Below, piece after piece: positions 9,017 to 17,363 of a stretch of 64,000 bases of DNA (position 1 is the first letter of the stretch; each line of letters begins with the position of its first letter). The notes beneath the pieces are model-generated. The model saw only the letters and a program-made list of their open reading frames with translations, was not told the origin of the DNA and ran no database searches. Origin of the DNA: Domibacillus mangrovi (lineage in GTDB: Bacteria; Bacillota; Bacilli; Bacillales; Domibacillaceae); contig NZ_MRWQ01000022.1 in NCBI RefSeq assembly GCF_001906925.1, forward strand, positions 1-64,000, in the 5' to 3' direction. Both the position numbers and the translations under genes were made by a program.

Positions 9017-9058
9017 AAAATGCCTCATCCAGGAAGACAAAGCGGATGAGGCATTTTT
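9017..9058 (+). terminator. Terminator after the DMT transporter
   Basis: AAAATGCCTCATCC pairs with GGATGAGGCATTTTT around a 13-nt loop and ends in a T-run. It separates the transporter gene from the nucleoside salvage operon. Confidence 0.8.
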
Positions 9059-9293
9059 GATTTAGGCTCAACTTTAGGACTGTTTAGACTAGTCGTGTTT
9101 TCCTGGATCCGCATCCATTTTAAGAGCTAGTGAGTAACAAATTGTTGTTAAAGTTTTTTTGTTATTACTGGAAATATAGTACAGGTGTTTTGTATAGAGC
9201 TGATATTGTGTGGCGATATTACTATCTATAGCATTAACAAATTGTAACGATAAAAAAAATAATATGAAATAATGTTTTTTAATTAAAATACTA

Positions 9294-9353
9294 TTGACAA
9301 TCCGAAGTGAAAGCTTATACTAAACTTATGTTTTATTGATAAACATTTGTTTA
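9294..9353 (+). promoter_or_regulatory. SigA-type promoter and candidate operator of the pseudouridine operon
   Basis: A consensus -35 box TTGACA (9294-9299) and a -10 box TATACT (9316-9321) are separated by 16 bp. Downstream, at 9340-9353, lies the dyad TAAACATTTGTTTA (TAAAC-N4-GTTTA), the same core found before the other HTH-PfkB gene at 7363-7376. A bound repressor here would block elongation or initiation. The first gene encodes a winged-helix kinase, so autoregulation is a reasonable inference. The remainder of 9059-9293 shows no gene. Confidence 0.6.
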
Positions 9354-9370
9354 GAGGGTGAGGTGTAAAA

Positions 9371-10477
9371 ATGAATAATGATATTAATGGAAATGAAGAA
9401 TTAATTTTAAGCATGATTAGAGAAAATCCATTTATTTCTCAACAGGAGTTATCAGAAATTGTAGGACTATCAATGTCATCAATTGCTAATATTATCTCTG
9501 AACTAATCAAGAAAGAGTATGTTATGGGCAAGGCATATGTTCTAAATGAAACAACCCCTATTATTTGTATCGGGGGAGCAAACGTAGATAGAAAATTCTA
9601 TGCGAAATATGAAATTACGAATGAAACGTCTAATCCAGTAAAATCCTCTACATCAGTTGGAGGAGTAGCAAGAAATATTGCTGAAAACTTAGGAAGATTG
9701 GGTGAGGAAGTTGTCCTAATTTCAGCAAGTGGTCACGATTCAGAATGGGAAGAGATCTATGCTTTATCGTCACCTTTTATGAATTTAGAACATGTGGCTC
9801 GATTTGAAAATTCGTCAACAGGTTCCTATACAGCAGTTTTAGATAAGAATGGTGATTTATCAATTGCATTAGCAGACATGGATGTTTATGAAAATATTAC
9901 TCCTGAATTGATGATAAAAAACAGTAATTTTCTTAGAAGAGCTAAATGTATCGTAGTGGATTTGAATTGTCCAAGCGAAACGATTGATTATATTTCTTCT
10001 TTCACATCTAAATATAATATTCCATTAGTCATTATCCCTGTATCGTCTCCAAAAATGAATAGGCTTCCAAAAACTTTGAGTGCAGTGAGTTGGCTCATTG
10101 TTAATAAAGATGAAACAGAAACTTTTATGAATATTAAAATCAATGATGAGAAGGACTGGGAAAATTCAGTTAAGAAGTGGTTAGAGTTAGGAGTCAAAAA
10201 TGTAATTGTAACAAATGGATCAAAAGGTGTAATGTCCGGTTTAGAAAATGGCGAGATTCGTTATTTTCCAGCTATCGAAACACCAATGGTTGTTGATGTT
10301 ACAGGTGCAGGGGATTCATTTTGTTCAGGAGTTATTTATTCTTGGCTGCAAAAGAAAGAATTCGATTACATTATTAAAGCTGGCATGGTTAATGCCCATA
10401 AAACAATTATGTCCAAATATACAGTTAGACAAGAATTATCACAAAAACAATTTACATTAGATATGGAGGCAATTTAA
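9371..10477 (+). CDS. psuK: Pseudouridine kinase with N-terminal winged helix
   Basis: A 368-aa protein with GAGGTG before the ATG. Residues 1-60 form a winged-helix domain (ENPFISQQELSEIVGLSMSS). The rest is a PfkB kinase with CIGGANVDRKF, SVGGVARNIAENLGRLG and the catalytic DVTGAGDSF motif. Its stop codon directly abuts the psuG start, which supports the assignment: PsuK phosphorylates pseudouridine to its 5'-phosphate and PsuG then cleaves the C-glycosidic bond. It is similar in architecture and sequence to the protein at 6251-7342. The fused DNA-binding domain may let the kinase repress its own operon through the dyad at 9340-9353; this is an inference. Confidence 0.88.
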   Translation: MNNDINGNEELILSMIRENPFISQQELSEIVGLSMSSIANIISELIKKEYVMGKAYVLNETTPIICIGGANVDRKFYAKYEITNETSNPVKSSTSVGGVARNIAENLGRLGEEVVLISASGHDSEWEEIYALSSPFMNLEHVARFENSSTGSYTAVLDKNGDLSIALADMDVYENITPELMIKNSNFLRRAKCIVVDLNCPSETIDYISSFTSKYNIPLVIIPVSSPKMNRLPKTLSAVSWLIVNKDETETFMNIKINDEKDWENSVKKWLELGVKNVIVTNGSKGVMSGLENGEIRYFPAIETPMVVDVTGAGDSFCSGVIYSWLQKKEFDYIIKAGMVNAHKTIMSKYTVRQELSQKQFTLDMEAI

Positions 10478-11395
10478 ATGAAAAAGTATATTGAATTATC
10501 TGCAGAGGTACAACAAGCAAAAGAGGAAGGAAAAGCAATCGTTGCATTAGAATCTACGATTATTTCTCATGGTATGCCTTATCCTCAAAACGTAAAAATG
10601 GCTCGAGAAGTGGAACAAATTGTTCGTGATAACGGTGCTGTTCCAGCAACAATTGCGATCATTGATGGGAAAATTAAAATTGGTTTAACAGATGATGAAT
10701 TAGAGTTATTTGGTAAAAGTTCAAATGTTGCTAAAGTATCAAGACGTGATTTAGCTCAAATTATTGCTACAAAACAACTAGGTGCAACGACTGTTGCAAC
10801 AACAATGATTTGTGCTGATTTAGCAGATATCAAAATCTTTGTAACAGGTGGTATTGGCGGTGTTCATAAAGGGGCAGAAACGACGATGGATATCTCAGCT
10901 GACCTTGAAGAATTAGCTCAAACGGATGTAGCTGTAATTTGTGCAGGTGCTAAATCAATCCTAGATTTATCTCTTACACTAGAATACCTTGAAACAAAAG
11001 GGGTTCCTGTAATTGGATATGAAACGGAGTGCCTACCAGCATTCTACACTAGAAATAGTGAACATCAATTAAATTTCTCTACCGATTCAATCGATGTAAT
11101 TGCTGAAACGTTAAAAACGAAATGGGAATTAAACCTTAACGGTGGAGCAGTAATCGCTAACCCGATTCCTGAAGAATATGCTATGGACGAAGACTATATC
11201 AATGGAATTATCGATCAAGCAATCAAAGAAGCAGAAGAAAATCACATTATTGGTAAAGATAGTACACCATTCTTGCTAGGGAAAATTAAAGAATTAACTG
11301 ACGGTAAAAGCCTTGATGCCAATATAGAATTAGTAAAGCACAATGCTAAAGTAGGAAGTCAAATTGCCGTTAGTTTCAACAATAAAACGAAATAA
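10478..11395 (+). CDS. psuG: Pseudouridine-5'-phosphate glycosidase
   Basis: A 305-aa cytoplasmic enzyme that reversibly splits pseudouridine 5'-phosphate into uracil and ribose 5-phosphate. Family signatures are clear: [16 protein letters not shown] near residue 25 (with the catalytic Glu), [32 protein letters not shown] near residue 125, [12 protein letters not shown] with the Schiff-base Lys, and [12 protein letters not shown]. The ATG directly follows the psuK stop, and its ribosome binding site (GGAGG) lies inside psuK, so the two are translationally linked. The length fits the family (about 305-310 aa). A hairpin and a cre site follow before the transporter gene. Confidence 0.95.
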   Translation: MKKYIELSAEVQQAKEEGKAIVALESTIISHGMPYPQNVKMAREVEQIVRDNGAVPATIAIIDGKIKIGLTDDELELFGKSSNVAKVSRRDLAQIIATKQLGATTVATTMICADLADIKIFVTGGIGGVHKGAETTMDISADLEELAQTDVAVICAGAKSILDLSLTLEYLETKGVPVIGYETECLPAFYTRNSEHQLNFSTDSIDVIAETLKTKWELNLNGGAVIANPIPEEYAMDEDYINGIIDQAIKEAEENHIIGKDSTPFLLGKIKELTDGKSLDANIELVKHNAKVGSQIAVSFNNKTK

Positions 11396-11426
11396 TATGA
11401 AATTTAGTTTGTAATTAGTATAAACT

Positions 11427-11505
11427 CAACTTCTATAAAGTTAAATTTCGTAAAATATTGTGATCCACAATATTGATATAACTAGACTTTATAGGAGTTG
11501 TTTTT
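11427..11505 (+). terminator. Branched hairpin with U-tract inside the operon (attenuator or partial terminator)
   Basis: Outer arms CAACTTCTATAAAGT (11427-11441) and ACTTTATAGGAGTTG (11486-11500) enclose an inner hairpin, AATATTGTG / CACAATATT (11454-11474). TTTTT follows. Placed between psuG and the transporter, it should lower expression of the downstream genes. Read-through control by an unknown signal is possible. Confidence 0.65.
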
Positions 11506-11514
11506 CCTAAAAAA

Positions 11515-11528
11515 TGAAAACGCTAACA
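11515..11528 (+). promoter_or_regulatory. Perfect cre (CcpA) site before the transporter gene
   Basis: TGAAAACGCTAACA fits the Bacillus catabolite-responsive element TGNAARCGNWWWCA at every position. It lies 20 bp before the nucleoside transporter start, just after the hairpin. CcpA with HPr-Ser-P would be expected to repress or roadblock the transporter and downstream genes when a preferred sugar is available. Confidence 0.7.
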
Positions 11529-11547
11529 ATAAAAGGGGAGGATTCAC

Positions 11548-12729
11548 ATGAATTTTATTTTCTTAATAACAGGAATATTGCTTGTTTTTGGTATTGCTTT
11601 TCTAGTTAGTAATAATAGAAAACAAATAAAATATAAACGTATTCTGATTATGTTGTCTGTGCAAATCATTTTAGTTTACTTCATGATGAATACTAGTATA
11701 GGTTTAATTGCTATTACTAAAGTGGGTGTGTTTTTTGAAAAACTATTGAAGATTGCTGATACAGGAATTCAATTTGTATTTGGTGGTATGTTGAATCAAG
11801 GTGAATTTTCATTTTTCCTTGGAGTGTTATTGCCTCTTGTTTTTATGTCAGTATTAATAGGAATACTGAATTATATAAAAGTATTGCCATTCGTAATCAA
11901 ATATATCGGTTTAGTTTTAAGTAAAATAACTGGAATGGGCAAACTAGAAAGTTATTTTGCTATATCTACAGCTGTACTTGGACAACCAGAAGTGTTCTTA
12001 ACCATTATCAAACAAATTCCACTATTATCTCCAAAAAGACTTTACACAATATGTACTTCAGCAATGAGTGCAATAAGTATGGCGATGGTCGGAGCTTATA
12101 TGACAATGTTAGAGCCTAAATATGTTGTAACAGCTGTTGTATTAAATATTTTCAGTGCACTTATCGTTGCTAATATTATTAATCCATATGATTTAGACGA
12201 TGATGAGGATTTAATTCAAATTGAAAAAAATGAAAGACTTCCTTTTTTCCAAATGGTTGGAGAAAGTGTAATGGATGGATTTAAGATAGTTATTATTGTT
12301 GCTGCTATGCTATTGGGATTTATTTCCTTGATGGAATTGATTAATGTGATTTTTCTAGGCGCATTTCACGTTTCTTTCCAAACAGTTATTGGTTATATTT
12401 TTGCACCAATTGCTTTCTTAATGGGTGTTCCCTGGGCAGAAGGGGTACAAGCAGGTGGAATTATGGCTACAAAACTTATTACGAATGAATTTGTGGCAAT
12501 GTTGAATTTTGGTGAAATTTCAAACCATCTTTCAGATAAAACAATTGCAATTGTATCCGTTTATTTAGTTAGTTTTGCGAATTTTGGAACTGTGGGAATC
12601 GTTGCAGGTTCAATCAAGTCAATCAGTGAAAAACAAGGGAGTCACGTTGCAAAATTTTCTTTAAAATTGTTGTTAGGTGCGACATTAGCATCTGTCATTT
12701 CAGGAACAATCATGGGTTTTGTAATGTAA
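11548..12729 (+). CDS. Concentrative nucleoside transporter (CNT/NupC family)
   Basis: A 393-aa membrane protein with GGGGAGG before the ATG. The order of segments follows NupC-type carriers: an N-terminal helix triplet, then the FVFGGMLNQGEFSFFLGVLLPLVF region, SKITGMGKLESYFAISTAVLGQPE (the GQxE substrate and cation motif near residue 150), TSAMSAISMAMVGAYM, and a C-terminal VSFANFGTVGIVAGSI. CNT proteins import nucleosides with H+ or Na+. Placement between psuG and a nucleoside hydrolase suggests it brings in pseudouridine and/or ordinary nucleosides. A cre site upstream suggests carbon catabolite control. Confidence 0.88.
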   Translation: MNFIFLITGILLVFGIAFLVSNNRKQIKYKRILIMLSVQIILVYFMMNTSIGLIAITKVGVFFEKLLKIADTGIQFVFGGMLNQGEFSFFLGVLLPLVFMSVLIGILNYIKVLPFVIKYIGLVLSKITGMGKLESYFAISTAVLGQPEVFLTIIKQIPLLSPKRLYTICTSAMSAISMAMVGAYMTMLEPKYVVTAVVLNIFSALIVANIINPYDLDDDEDLIQIEKNERLPFFQMVGESVMDGFKIVIIVAAMLLGFISLMELINVIFLGAFHVSFQTVIGYIFAPIAFLMGVPWAEGVQAGGIMATKLITNEFVAMLNFGEISNHLSDKTIAIVSVYLVSFANFGTVGIVAGSIKSISEKQGSHVAKFSLKLLLGATLASVISGTIMGFVM

Positions 12730-12752
12730 ATATTATATAGAGGTGAAATAGG

Positions 12753-13682
12753 ATGACGAAAAGAAAAATAATTATGGATTGTGATCCAGGACATGATGAT
12801 GCAATTGCCATTATATTAGCTGCTGTACAGCCTCAATTAGAGATTTTAGGCATAACAACGGTTTCAGGAAATGCAGAAATCGAAAAAACGACTATGAATG
12901 CATTAAAAATTTGCGATTTAGTTTCATTAACGGATGTTGTGGTTTCAAAAGGGGCAAGTGAGCCATTGGTTCGATTACGAGAAACTGCCCCTGGTATTCA
13001 TGGAGACTCAGGGTTAGATGGTCCAGAGTTGCCTGAACCTTCTCGCAGCTGGAGTGAGGAACATGGTTTTGATACAATCATAAGACTTGTAAAAGAATCA
13101 AATGGTCCTGTTACAATTCTTCCAACAGGACCATTAACAAATATTGCTTTAGCTTTATCGAAAGCACCAGAAATTAAGGATAATATTGAAGAGATTGTAC
13201 TTATGGGTGGTGGAACATTTGGTAACTGGACGCCAACTGCTGAATTTAATATTTGGGCTGACCCAGAAGCGGCAAAAAAAGTATTTGATAGTGGTATTCC
13301 AATAGTAGTTATGGGACTGGATATAACACATCAAGCCTTAGCAACAAAAGAAGTTATCGATCAAGTGAATAAAATTGATAACAATGTTGCAAAAATAGTT
13401 GGTGAATTATTAGTATTTTTTGCATCGACATATAAAGAAATGTTCGATTTTGATGGGGCACCAGTACATGATGTATTAACTGTCGCATATTGTGTTGCAC
13501 CAGAATTGTTTAAGATGAAAGATGTAAATATTACAGTGGAAACTAAAGGGGAGTTTACTTCAGGAACAACGTTAATTGATCTACATGGGGTCACTGGTAG
13601 AGAAGTTAATGCTAAGTTTGGATTAGAACTTGATGTAGAAGGTTTTTGGAAGCTAATGATTGAAGCACTTAAAAAATACTAG
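12753..13682 (+). CDS. Inosine-uridine type nucleoside hydrolase
   Basis: A 309-aa enzyme with GAGGTG before the ATG. The N-terminal IMDCDPGHDDAIAIILA carries the Ca2+-binding DxDxxxDD cluster of the family. GIHGDSGLDGPELPEP, TGPLTNIALALSKAPEI, LMGGGTFGNWTPTAEFNIWADPEAA and PVHDVLTVAYCVAPELF are further family blocks, with the catalytic His-Asp pair in the last one. The enzyme hydrolyses ribonucleosides to base and ribose. With the ribokinase at the end of the operon, this gives a path nucleoside to ribose to ribose 5-phosphate, which meets the PsuK/PsuG path. Base preference cannot be read here, although uridine or purine nucleosides are likely. Confidence 0.93.
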   Translation: MTKRKIIMDCDPGHDDAIAIILAAVQPQLEILGITTVSGNAEIEKTTMNALKICDLVSLTDVVVSKGASEPLVRLRETAPGIHGDSGLDGPELPEPSRSWSEEHGFDTIIRLVKESNGPVTILPTGPLTNIALALSKAPEIKDNIEEIVLMGGGTFGNWTPTAEFNIWADPEAAKKVFDSGIPIVVMGLDITHQALATKEVIDQVNKIDNNVAKIVGELLVFFASTYKEMFDFDGAPVHDVLTVAYCVAPELFKMKDVNITVETKGEFTSGTTLIDLHGVTGREVNAKFGLELDVEGFWKLMIEALKKY

Positions 13683-13706
13683 AAACTAATATTGAAGGAA
13701 GTAAGT

Positions 13707-14303
13707 TTGGTGAAAAATATTTGGATTGCAACGAATAACGTGGATAAAGCTTCAGAATTTCAAGAGATGTTCGCGGATTTAGGTTATAAAATAAAAACGT
13801 TGAATGATTTAGAAGATGTCATTGAAATCGAAGAAAATGGTAGTACATTTGAAGAAAATGCACGAATTAAAGCAGAAACGTTATCAAAGATGGTAAATGA
13901 ACCTGTTTTAGCTGATGATAGCGGTTTGATGATTGATCAATTGAACGGATCACCAGGTGTATATTCAGCAAGATATGCTGGTAATCATAAATCAGATGCT
14001 GATAATATAAAAAAAGTATTAGATGAACTTAAAAACGTTCCAAAAGAGAAAAGAACTTGTCGGTTTGTTTGTGCATTAGCGATCTCAAGACCAAATCATG
14101 AAACAGTATTCTTTAAGGGAACATGTGAAGGAGAAATTGCTTTTGAAGCATCTGGTGCAAATGGTTTTGGCTATGATCCCATATTCTTTTTACCAGAAAT
14201 CAATACAACAATGGCTCATTTAACTAAAACTGAAAAATCAAAAATTAGCCATCGTGGAAATGCTATAAAACAAATAAAAAATAATTTATACGATTTATTC
14301 TAA
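13707..14303 (+). CDS. RdgB/Ham1-family XTP/dITP-type pyrophosphatase
   Basis: About 198 aa. I place the start at TTG 13707 (or GTG 13710), where GAAGGAAG gives good spacing and the product begins MVKNIWIATNN like other family members; a TTG at 13692 is less likely. Motifs: IWIATNNVDKASEFQEMF, GSTFEENARIKAETL, PVLADDSGLMIDQLNGSPG, ANGFGYDPIFFLPE and KISHRGNAIKQI. The family removes non-canonical purine nucleoside triphosphates (XTP, ITP). Its presence inside a nucleoside salvage operon is unusual, since the housekeeping rdgB normally sits beside rph or racE. It may clean up abnormal nucleotides produced by salvage; that role is inferred. Confidence 0.88.
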   Translation: MVKNIWIATNNVDKASEFQEMFADLGYKIKTLNDLEDVIEIEENGSTFEENARIKAETLSKMVNEPVLADDSGLMIDQLNGSPGVYSARYAGNHKSDADNIKKVLDELKNVPKEKRTCRFVCALAISRPNHETVFFKGTCEGEIAFEASGANGFGYDPIFFLPEINTTMAHLTKTEKSKISHRGNAIKQIKNNLYDLF

Positions 14304-14341
14304 CTTCTATAATTGTATAAACTTTTATTAGAGGTGATAAT

Positions 14342-15223
14342 GTGATTACCGTAATTGGAAGCATAAATATGGATTTAGTTGTTCAAACAAATTATGTACC
14401 CGAAAAAGGAGAAACGACGTTAGGGAATTCTTTTACAACTTTTTTTGGAGGAAAAGGTGCAAATCAAGTCGTATCTATTGCGAGATTAGGGAAAAAAGCT
14501 CAAATGATTGGAGCTTGCGGTACTGATGAATATGGCAAGATGGCGTTGACTTCATTAAAAAAAGAAAACATAAATACAGAGCATGTGTTTTTATTTCCCG
14601 ATGAAACAACAGGTGTCGCTTCAATCATTGTATCTAATGCAGATAATCGAATTATTGTCGTTCCTGGTGCGAATAATCTATTGACATCCAATGAAATAGA
14701 GCTTGTTAAAAATGAGATTATTAAAAGCGAAATGGTCGTTATACAGCTGGAAATACCTTCAGATACAGTTCATACAGCATTGAAAATATGTAAGGATCAT
14801 AACATTCCAGTTATACTAAATCCTGCACCAATTGATCATTTTAAAAATGAATTTATTGATTTAGCAACGTATATTACACCAAATGAATCTGAATGTATTA
14901 GTATTTTTGGTGAAAATGTTGAACAATCATTAGAACGTTATCCCAATAAATTAATTGTAACGTTAGGTGATAAAGGTGCTCGTTTTTATGACGGTACAAA
15001 ACATATATTCATTAAAGGATTTAATACGAATACTGTTGATACAACAGGTGCTGGTGATACTTTTAATGGGAGTTTTGCTGTTGCATTAACAGAAGGAAAA
15101 AATATTGAGGAAGCCGTAAGATTTGCAAATGCAAGTGCTTCTATATCAGTTGAGAAAAAAGGTGCTCAAAGTGGTATGCCTTCATTAGAAAGAGTTTTAA
15201 ATAGGTTGAATTTAGAAGTATAG
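14342..15223 (+). CDS. rbsK: Ribokinase
   Basis: A 293-aa PfkB-family enzyme with GAGGTG and a GTG start. It has the ribokinase N-terminus ITVIGSINMDLVVQTNYVPE with the GSxNxD substrate motif, FFGGKGANQVVSIARLG near residue 40, VPGANNLLTSNE, a NPAPI segment around residue 160, and NTVDTTGAGDTFNGSF with the catalytic Asp. It phosphorylates ribose to ribose 5-phosphate. As last gene of the operon it would use ribose from the nucleoside hydrolase. Unlike the other two PfkB proteins here, it has no DNA-binding domain. Confidence 0.93.
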   Translation: MITVIGSINMDLVVQTNYVPEKGETTLGNSFTTFFGGKGANQVVSIARLGKKAQMIGACGTDEYGKMALTSLKKENINTEHVFLFPDETTGVASIIVSNADNRIIVVPGANNLLTSNEIELVKNEIIKSEMVVIQLEIPSDTVHTALKICKDHNIPVILNPAPIDHFKNEFIDLATYITPNESECISIFGENVEQSLERYPNKLIVTLGDKGARFYDGTKHIFIKGFNTNTVDTTGAGDTFNGSFAVALTEGKNIEEAVRFANASASISVEKKGAQSGMPSLERVLNRLNLEV

Positions 15224-15619
15224 TAAGCATTATTAATTTAATATACGAGTTTTAGAACGCACAAAGCGATAAATTTAAAAGAAAATGGCTGTTTAGTATC
15301 ACTCCTGTTTTTTGTGTCATTAGGTTACCTGTATGAAAAAAAGCATTCAATAAAAAACTCTCTGAACTTGAGCTGATTTGAGCCAATTTCAGAGGTTTTA
15401 TTTGACTGAGGCTATGTAAGCTGTGCTGTATTAGGTGTATAAAAATTTCTTTAATCCATTTTAAAGAATAATGTTTACTGAAAAAGCCCAAGAAGCCCTC
15501 TCCATAGTATACGACGATGAAGATATCTCTTTCATCGATCTACTGGAAAGGGCATCTATTAAAAAGTATTGTTTTTACGGGACTTTGATTGCTACGGTGC
15601 TACTTTTTCGTTTTCTTAG
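15224..15619. other. Intergenic stretch with a probable operon terminator
   Basis: No gene is recognised. A hairpin at 15360-15403 (CTCTGAA / TTCAGAG with inner TTG-A-GCT / AGC-CAA pairing, then GTTTTATTT) could end the nucleoside operon. A plus-strand open frame from 15471 has no good ribosome binding site and ends inside the next gene, so I do not call it. Confidence 0.5.
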
Positions 15620-16072
15620 TTATTCATTTTCTTGCTCGGCTACTTTTTCATGAATTTCTGCCTCGATTGCCTGAACGTGTTTCTTTTTAAGCTCTTGATG
15701 GGGATGAGGGTGGAACCATTGTATTTCTCCTTCATGAATAAAGCCTTGATATTCTTTCCCTTGAACTTGAAAAGTAAATTGTTGTCGTTCATGCAGTTTG
15801 CCTTCAAATGCTGGAGTGAGTTTGACGTTGTTTCCTTCGCTAGTAATACTCTTTTCTTTTATCAGCTTATAGATGCTCTTTTCCAAAGTATCGGTTTGAT
15901 CATCGCCGATCATTTGCCTCGGATGTGGTTGAAGCCATTGAATTTCATCCTTGTGAAAATGACCTTTAAATTCATCACCTCGAACTTTGACTGTAAATTC
16001 GTATCGTTCATAAAGCCTTTCTTGAAAGATGGGTTCTAATCCAAATTCTTCTAGTTCGTTTTCGAAAGACAT
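15620..16072 (-). CDS. Tandem-duplicated YheE-like (DUF5342-type) protein
   Basis: A 150-aa protein. The start is placed at ATG 16072 because a GAGGAGG site precedes it; a longer frame to 16144 lacks such a site. The protein is two similar copies of about 65 residues. The first has LEPIFQERLYERYEFTVKVR, GHFHKDEIQWLQPHP; the second has LTPAFEGKLHERQQFTFQVQ, GFIHEGEIQWFHPHP. Each ends in an acidic helix. The HxxEIQWxxPHP pattern resembles small YheE-type Bacillus proteins, which have a single domain of about 70 residues and no known function. The family assignment is tentative; the internal duplication is clear from sequence. Confidence 0.75.
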   Translation of the reverse strand: MSFENELEEFGLEPIFQERLYERYEFTVKVRGDEFKGHFHKDEIQWLQPHPRQMIGDDQTDTLEKSIYKLIKEKSITSEGNNVKLTPAFEGKLHERQQFTFQVQGKEYQGFIHEGEIQWFHPHPHQELKKKHVQAIEAEIHEKVAEQENE

Positions 16073-16227
16073 TGTTTTCCTCCTCTTAGAAGCACTCCTC
16101 TTGAGTAATTCCCTGGATTCATAATAAATATTCTGCTTTTTCAATCCTGCTTGTTTGTATCTTTACTATAAAAAATATAGATGAGAATGCAATGTGAGGA
16201 GAATGAGAAAATAATGAGAAAAGTAAA

Positions 16228-16270
16228 GCTGCCTCAAAATCCATATATTCTAGGATTTTGAGGCAGCTAT
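16228..16270 (-). terminator. Terminator of the urea transporter gene
   Basis: Perfect arms GCTGCCTCAAAATCC and GGATTTTGAGGCAGC flank a 10-nt loop. Read on the minus strand, a T-rich tail follows. It lies just past the urea transporter stop codon. Confidence 0.8.
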
Positions 16271-16276
16271 TTATTT

Positions 16277-17206
16277 TTAAAGATTGGGCATTAGTTTTCG
16301 GGCAAATAAAAATAGCCATGTACTTAAGACGAACGGCATGGTTAGCGCCGGCAAACCATATGGAAGTAAAAAGCTATCTAGACTTGCGGTAATCAGCACA
16401 GATGTTGCCGCAGCTAGCAGACCGGAAAAAGGAATCCATTTCTTTTTGTTATGAAAAACGTCGGAAACGGCAAATATGGTTAATACCGCATTGTATCCAT
16501 ACAATCCTGAACTCAATAAAGAATGTTCGCTGCCCAGGTAATAAGCGGTCAGCAACGAAATAATGGTTGCGTATATAGCGAGCATACCAAGTCGTCTGCT
16601 CGCAAAGAAAATGCCACCTAAAACGAGGAAGCCAGCCCAAGTATGATCAAGGAAGTAAACTTGGCCAATACTTTTTGCAAATCCGCTTGTCAGATCGACT
16701 GGACCGTGAATATCGAGATGCCAATAGGCAAGAACTTGTGGAACGAGTGACTTATTCGCTTCGAAAAATTCTAAACGATGAGAAGCTGTTAGTAAAAACC
16801 AGGCTAAAATAATGTAAGGAAAAGTAAGAGACGGTACATCAAATGGTTTTGTTAAATGCATCATTCCTGCTGTGAAAATGGCGGCGATCACGGCACTGAA
16901 CAAAGCGATAACAAAGCGCTGATCCCCTTCTAAAAAAAGCACCATTGCTAAACCAGAGAGAGCAGAGTTGAAGCTGAATAAACCTTGAGAAATCAATTTT
17001 TCGTCGGCCCCGCCTATTTTTGCGGTAACTGTACCGATAAAGGAAGAGATGAAGGCCATAATGCTTAATGGGACAGAATAGAGAGAAATGGCTACGAGCA
17101 CAATAAGACCGGTGATGGCATTTTCAATTAATAGAACTTGCGAGATCCCTTTGAGTGAAGCGGAAAACATGGACAGCACATTGCTTGCATTTAGATGTTT
17201 TTGCAT
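16277..17206 (-). CDS. Urea transporter (UT family)
   Basis: A 309-aa integral membrane protein whose ATG at 17206 has an AAGGAGC site. It has the two-fold repeat of the UT family, with LISQGLFSFNSALSGLAM in the first half and LLSSGLYGYNAVLTIFAV in the second; the Gxxx(F/Y)xN elements line the selectivity filter. The length matches bacterial urea channels (about 300-340 aa). It is transcribed divergently from the urease operon, 157 bp away, which strongly supports urea as the substrate. A dyad at 17258-17281 lies between the two genes. Confidence 0.9.
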   Translation of the reverse strand: MQKHLNASNVLSMFSASLKGISQVLLIENAITGLIVLVAISLYSVPLSIMAFISSFIGTVTAKIGGADEKLISQGLFSFNSALSGLAMVLFLEGDQRFVIALFSAVIAAIFTAGMMHLTKPFDVPSLTFPYIILAWFLLTASHRLEFFEANKSLVPQVLAYWHLDIHGPVDLTSGFAKSIGQVYFLDHTWAGFLVLGGIFFASRRLGMLAIYATIISLLTAYYLGSEHSLLSSGLYGYNAVLTIFAVSDVFHNKKKWIPFSGLLAAATSVLITASLDSFLLPYGLPALTMPFVLSTWLFLFARKLMPNL

Positions 17207-17257
17207 AAAAAAGCTCCTTTAATATATTTAAATAAAGAGTTGAAAATTTATATATAT

Positions 17258-17281
17258 ATGTATATAAAAATTTGTATACAT
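17258..17281. promoter_or_regulatory. Dyad in the urea transporter/urease divergent promoter region
   Basis: ATGTATA (17258-17264) and TATACAT (17275-17281) form a perfect inverted repeat with a 10-bp spacer. PadR-type regulators commonly recognise ATGT/ACAT dyads, and a PadR-like gene ends the urease operon, so this is a reasonable candidate operator. No clear TnrA/GlnR site was seen. Confidence 0.45.
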
Positions 17282-17363
17282 AAAAATTGATATATATGAG
17301 CTTATCATATATTATTTAGCTGTAAGAAATCAAAGAAATTTATTGTAAAATGGAGGAATTTGC

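Noticed and set aside
15471-15653. A 60-aa plus-strand ORF before the YheE-like gene
   Set aside because: No binding site; it ends inside the opposite gene and matches nothing I know.
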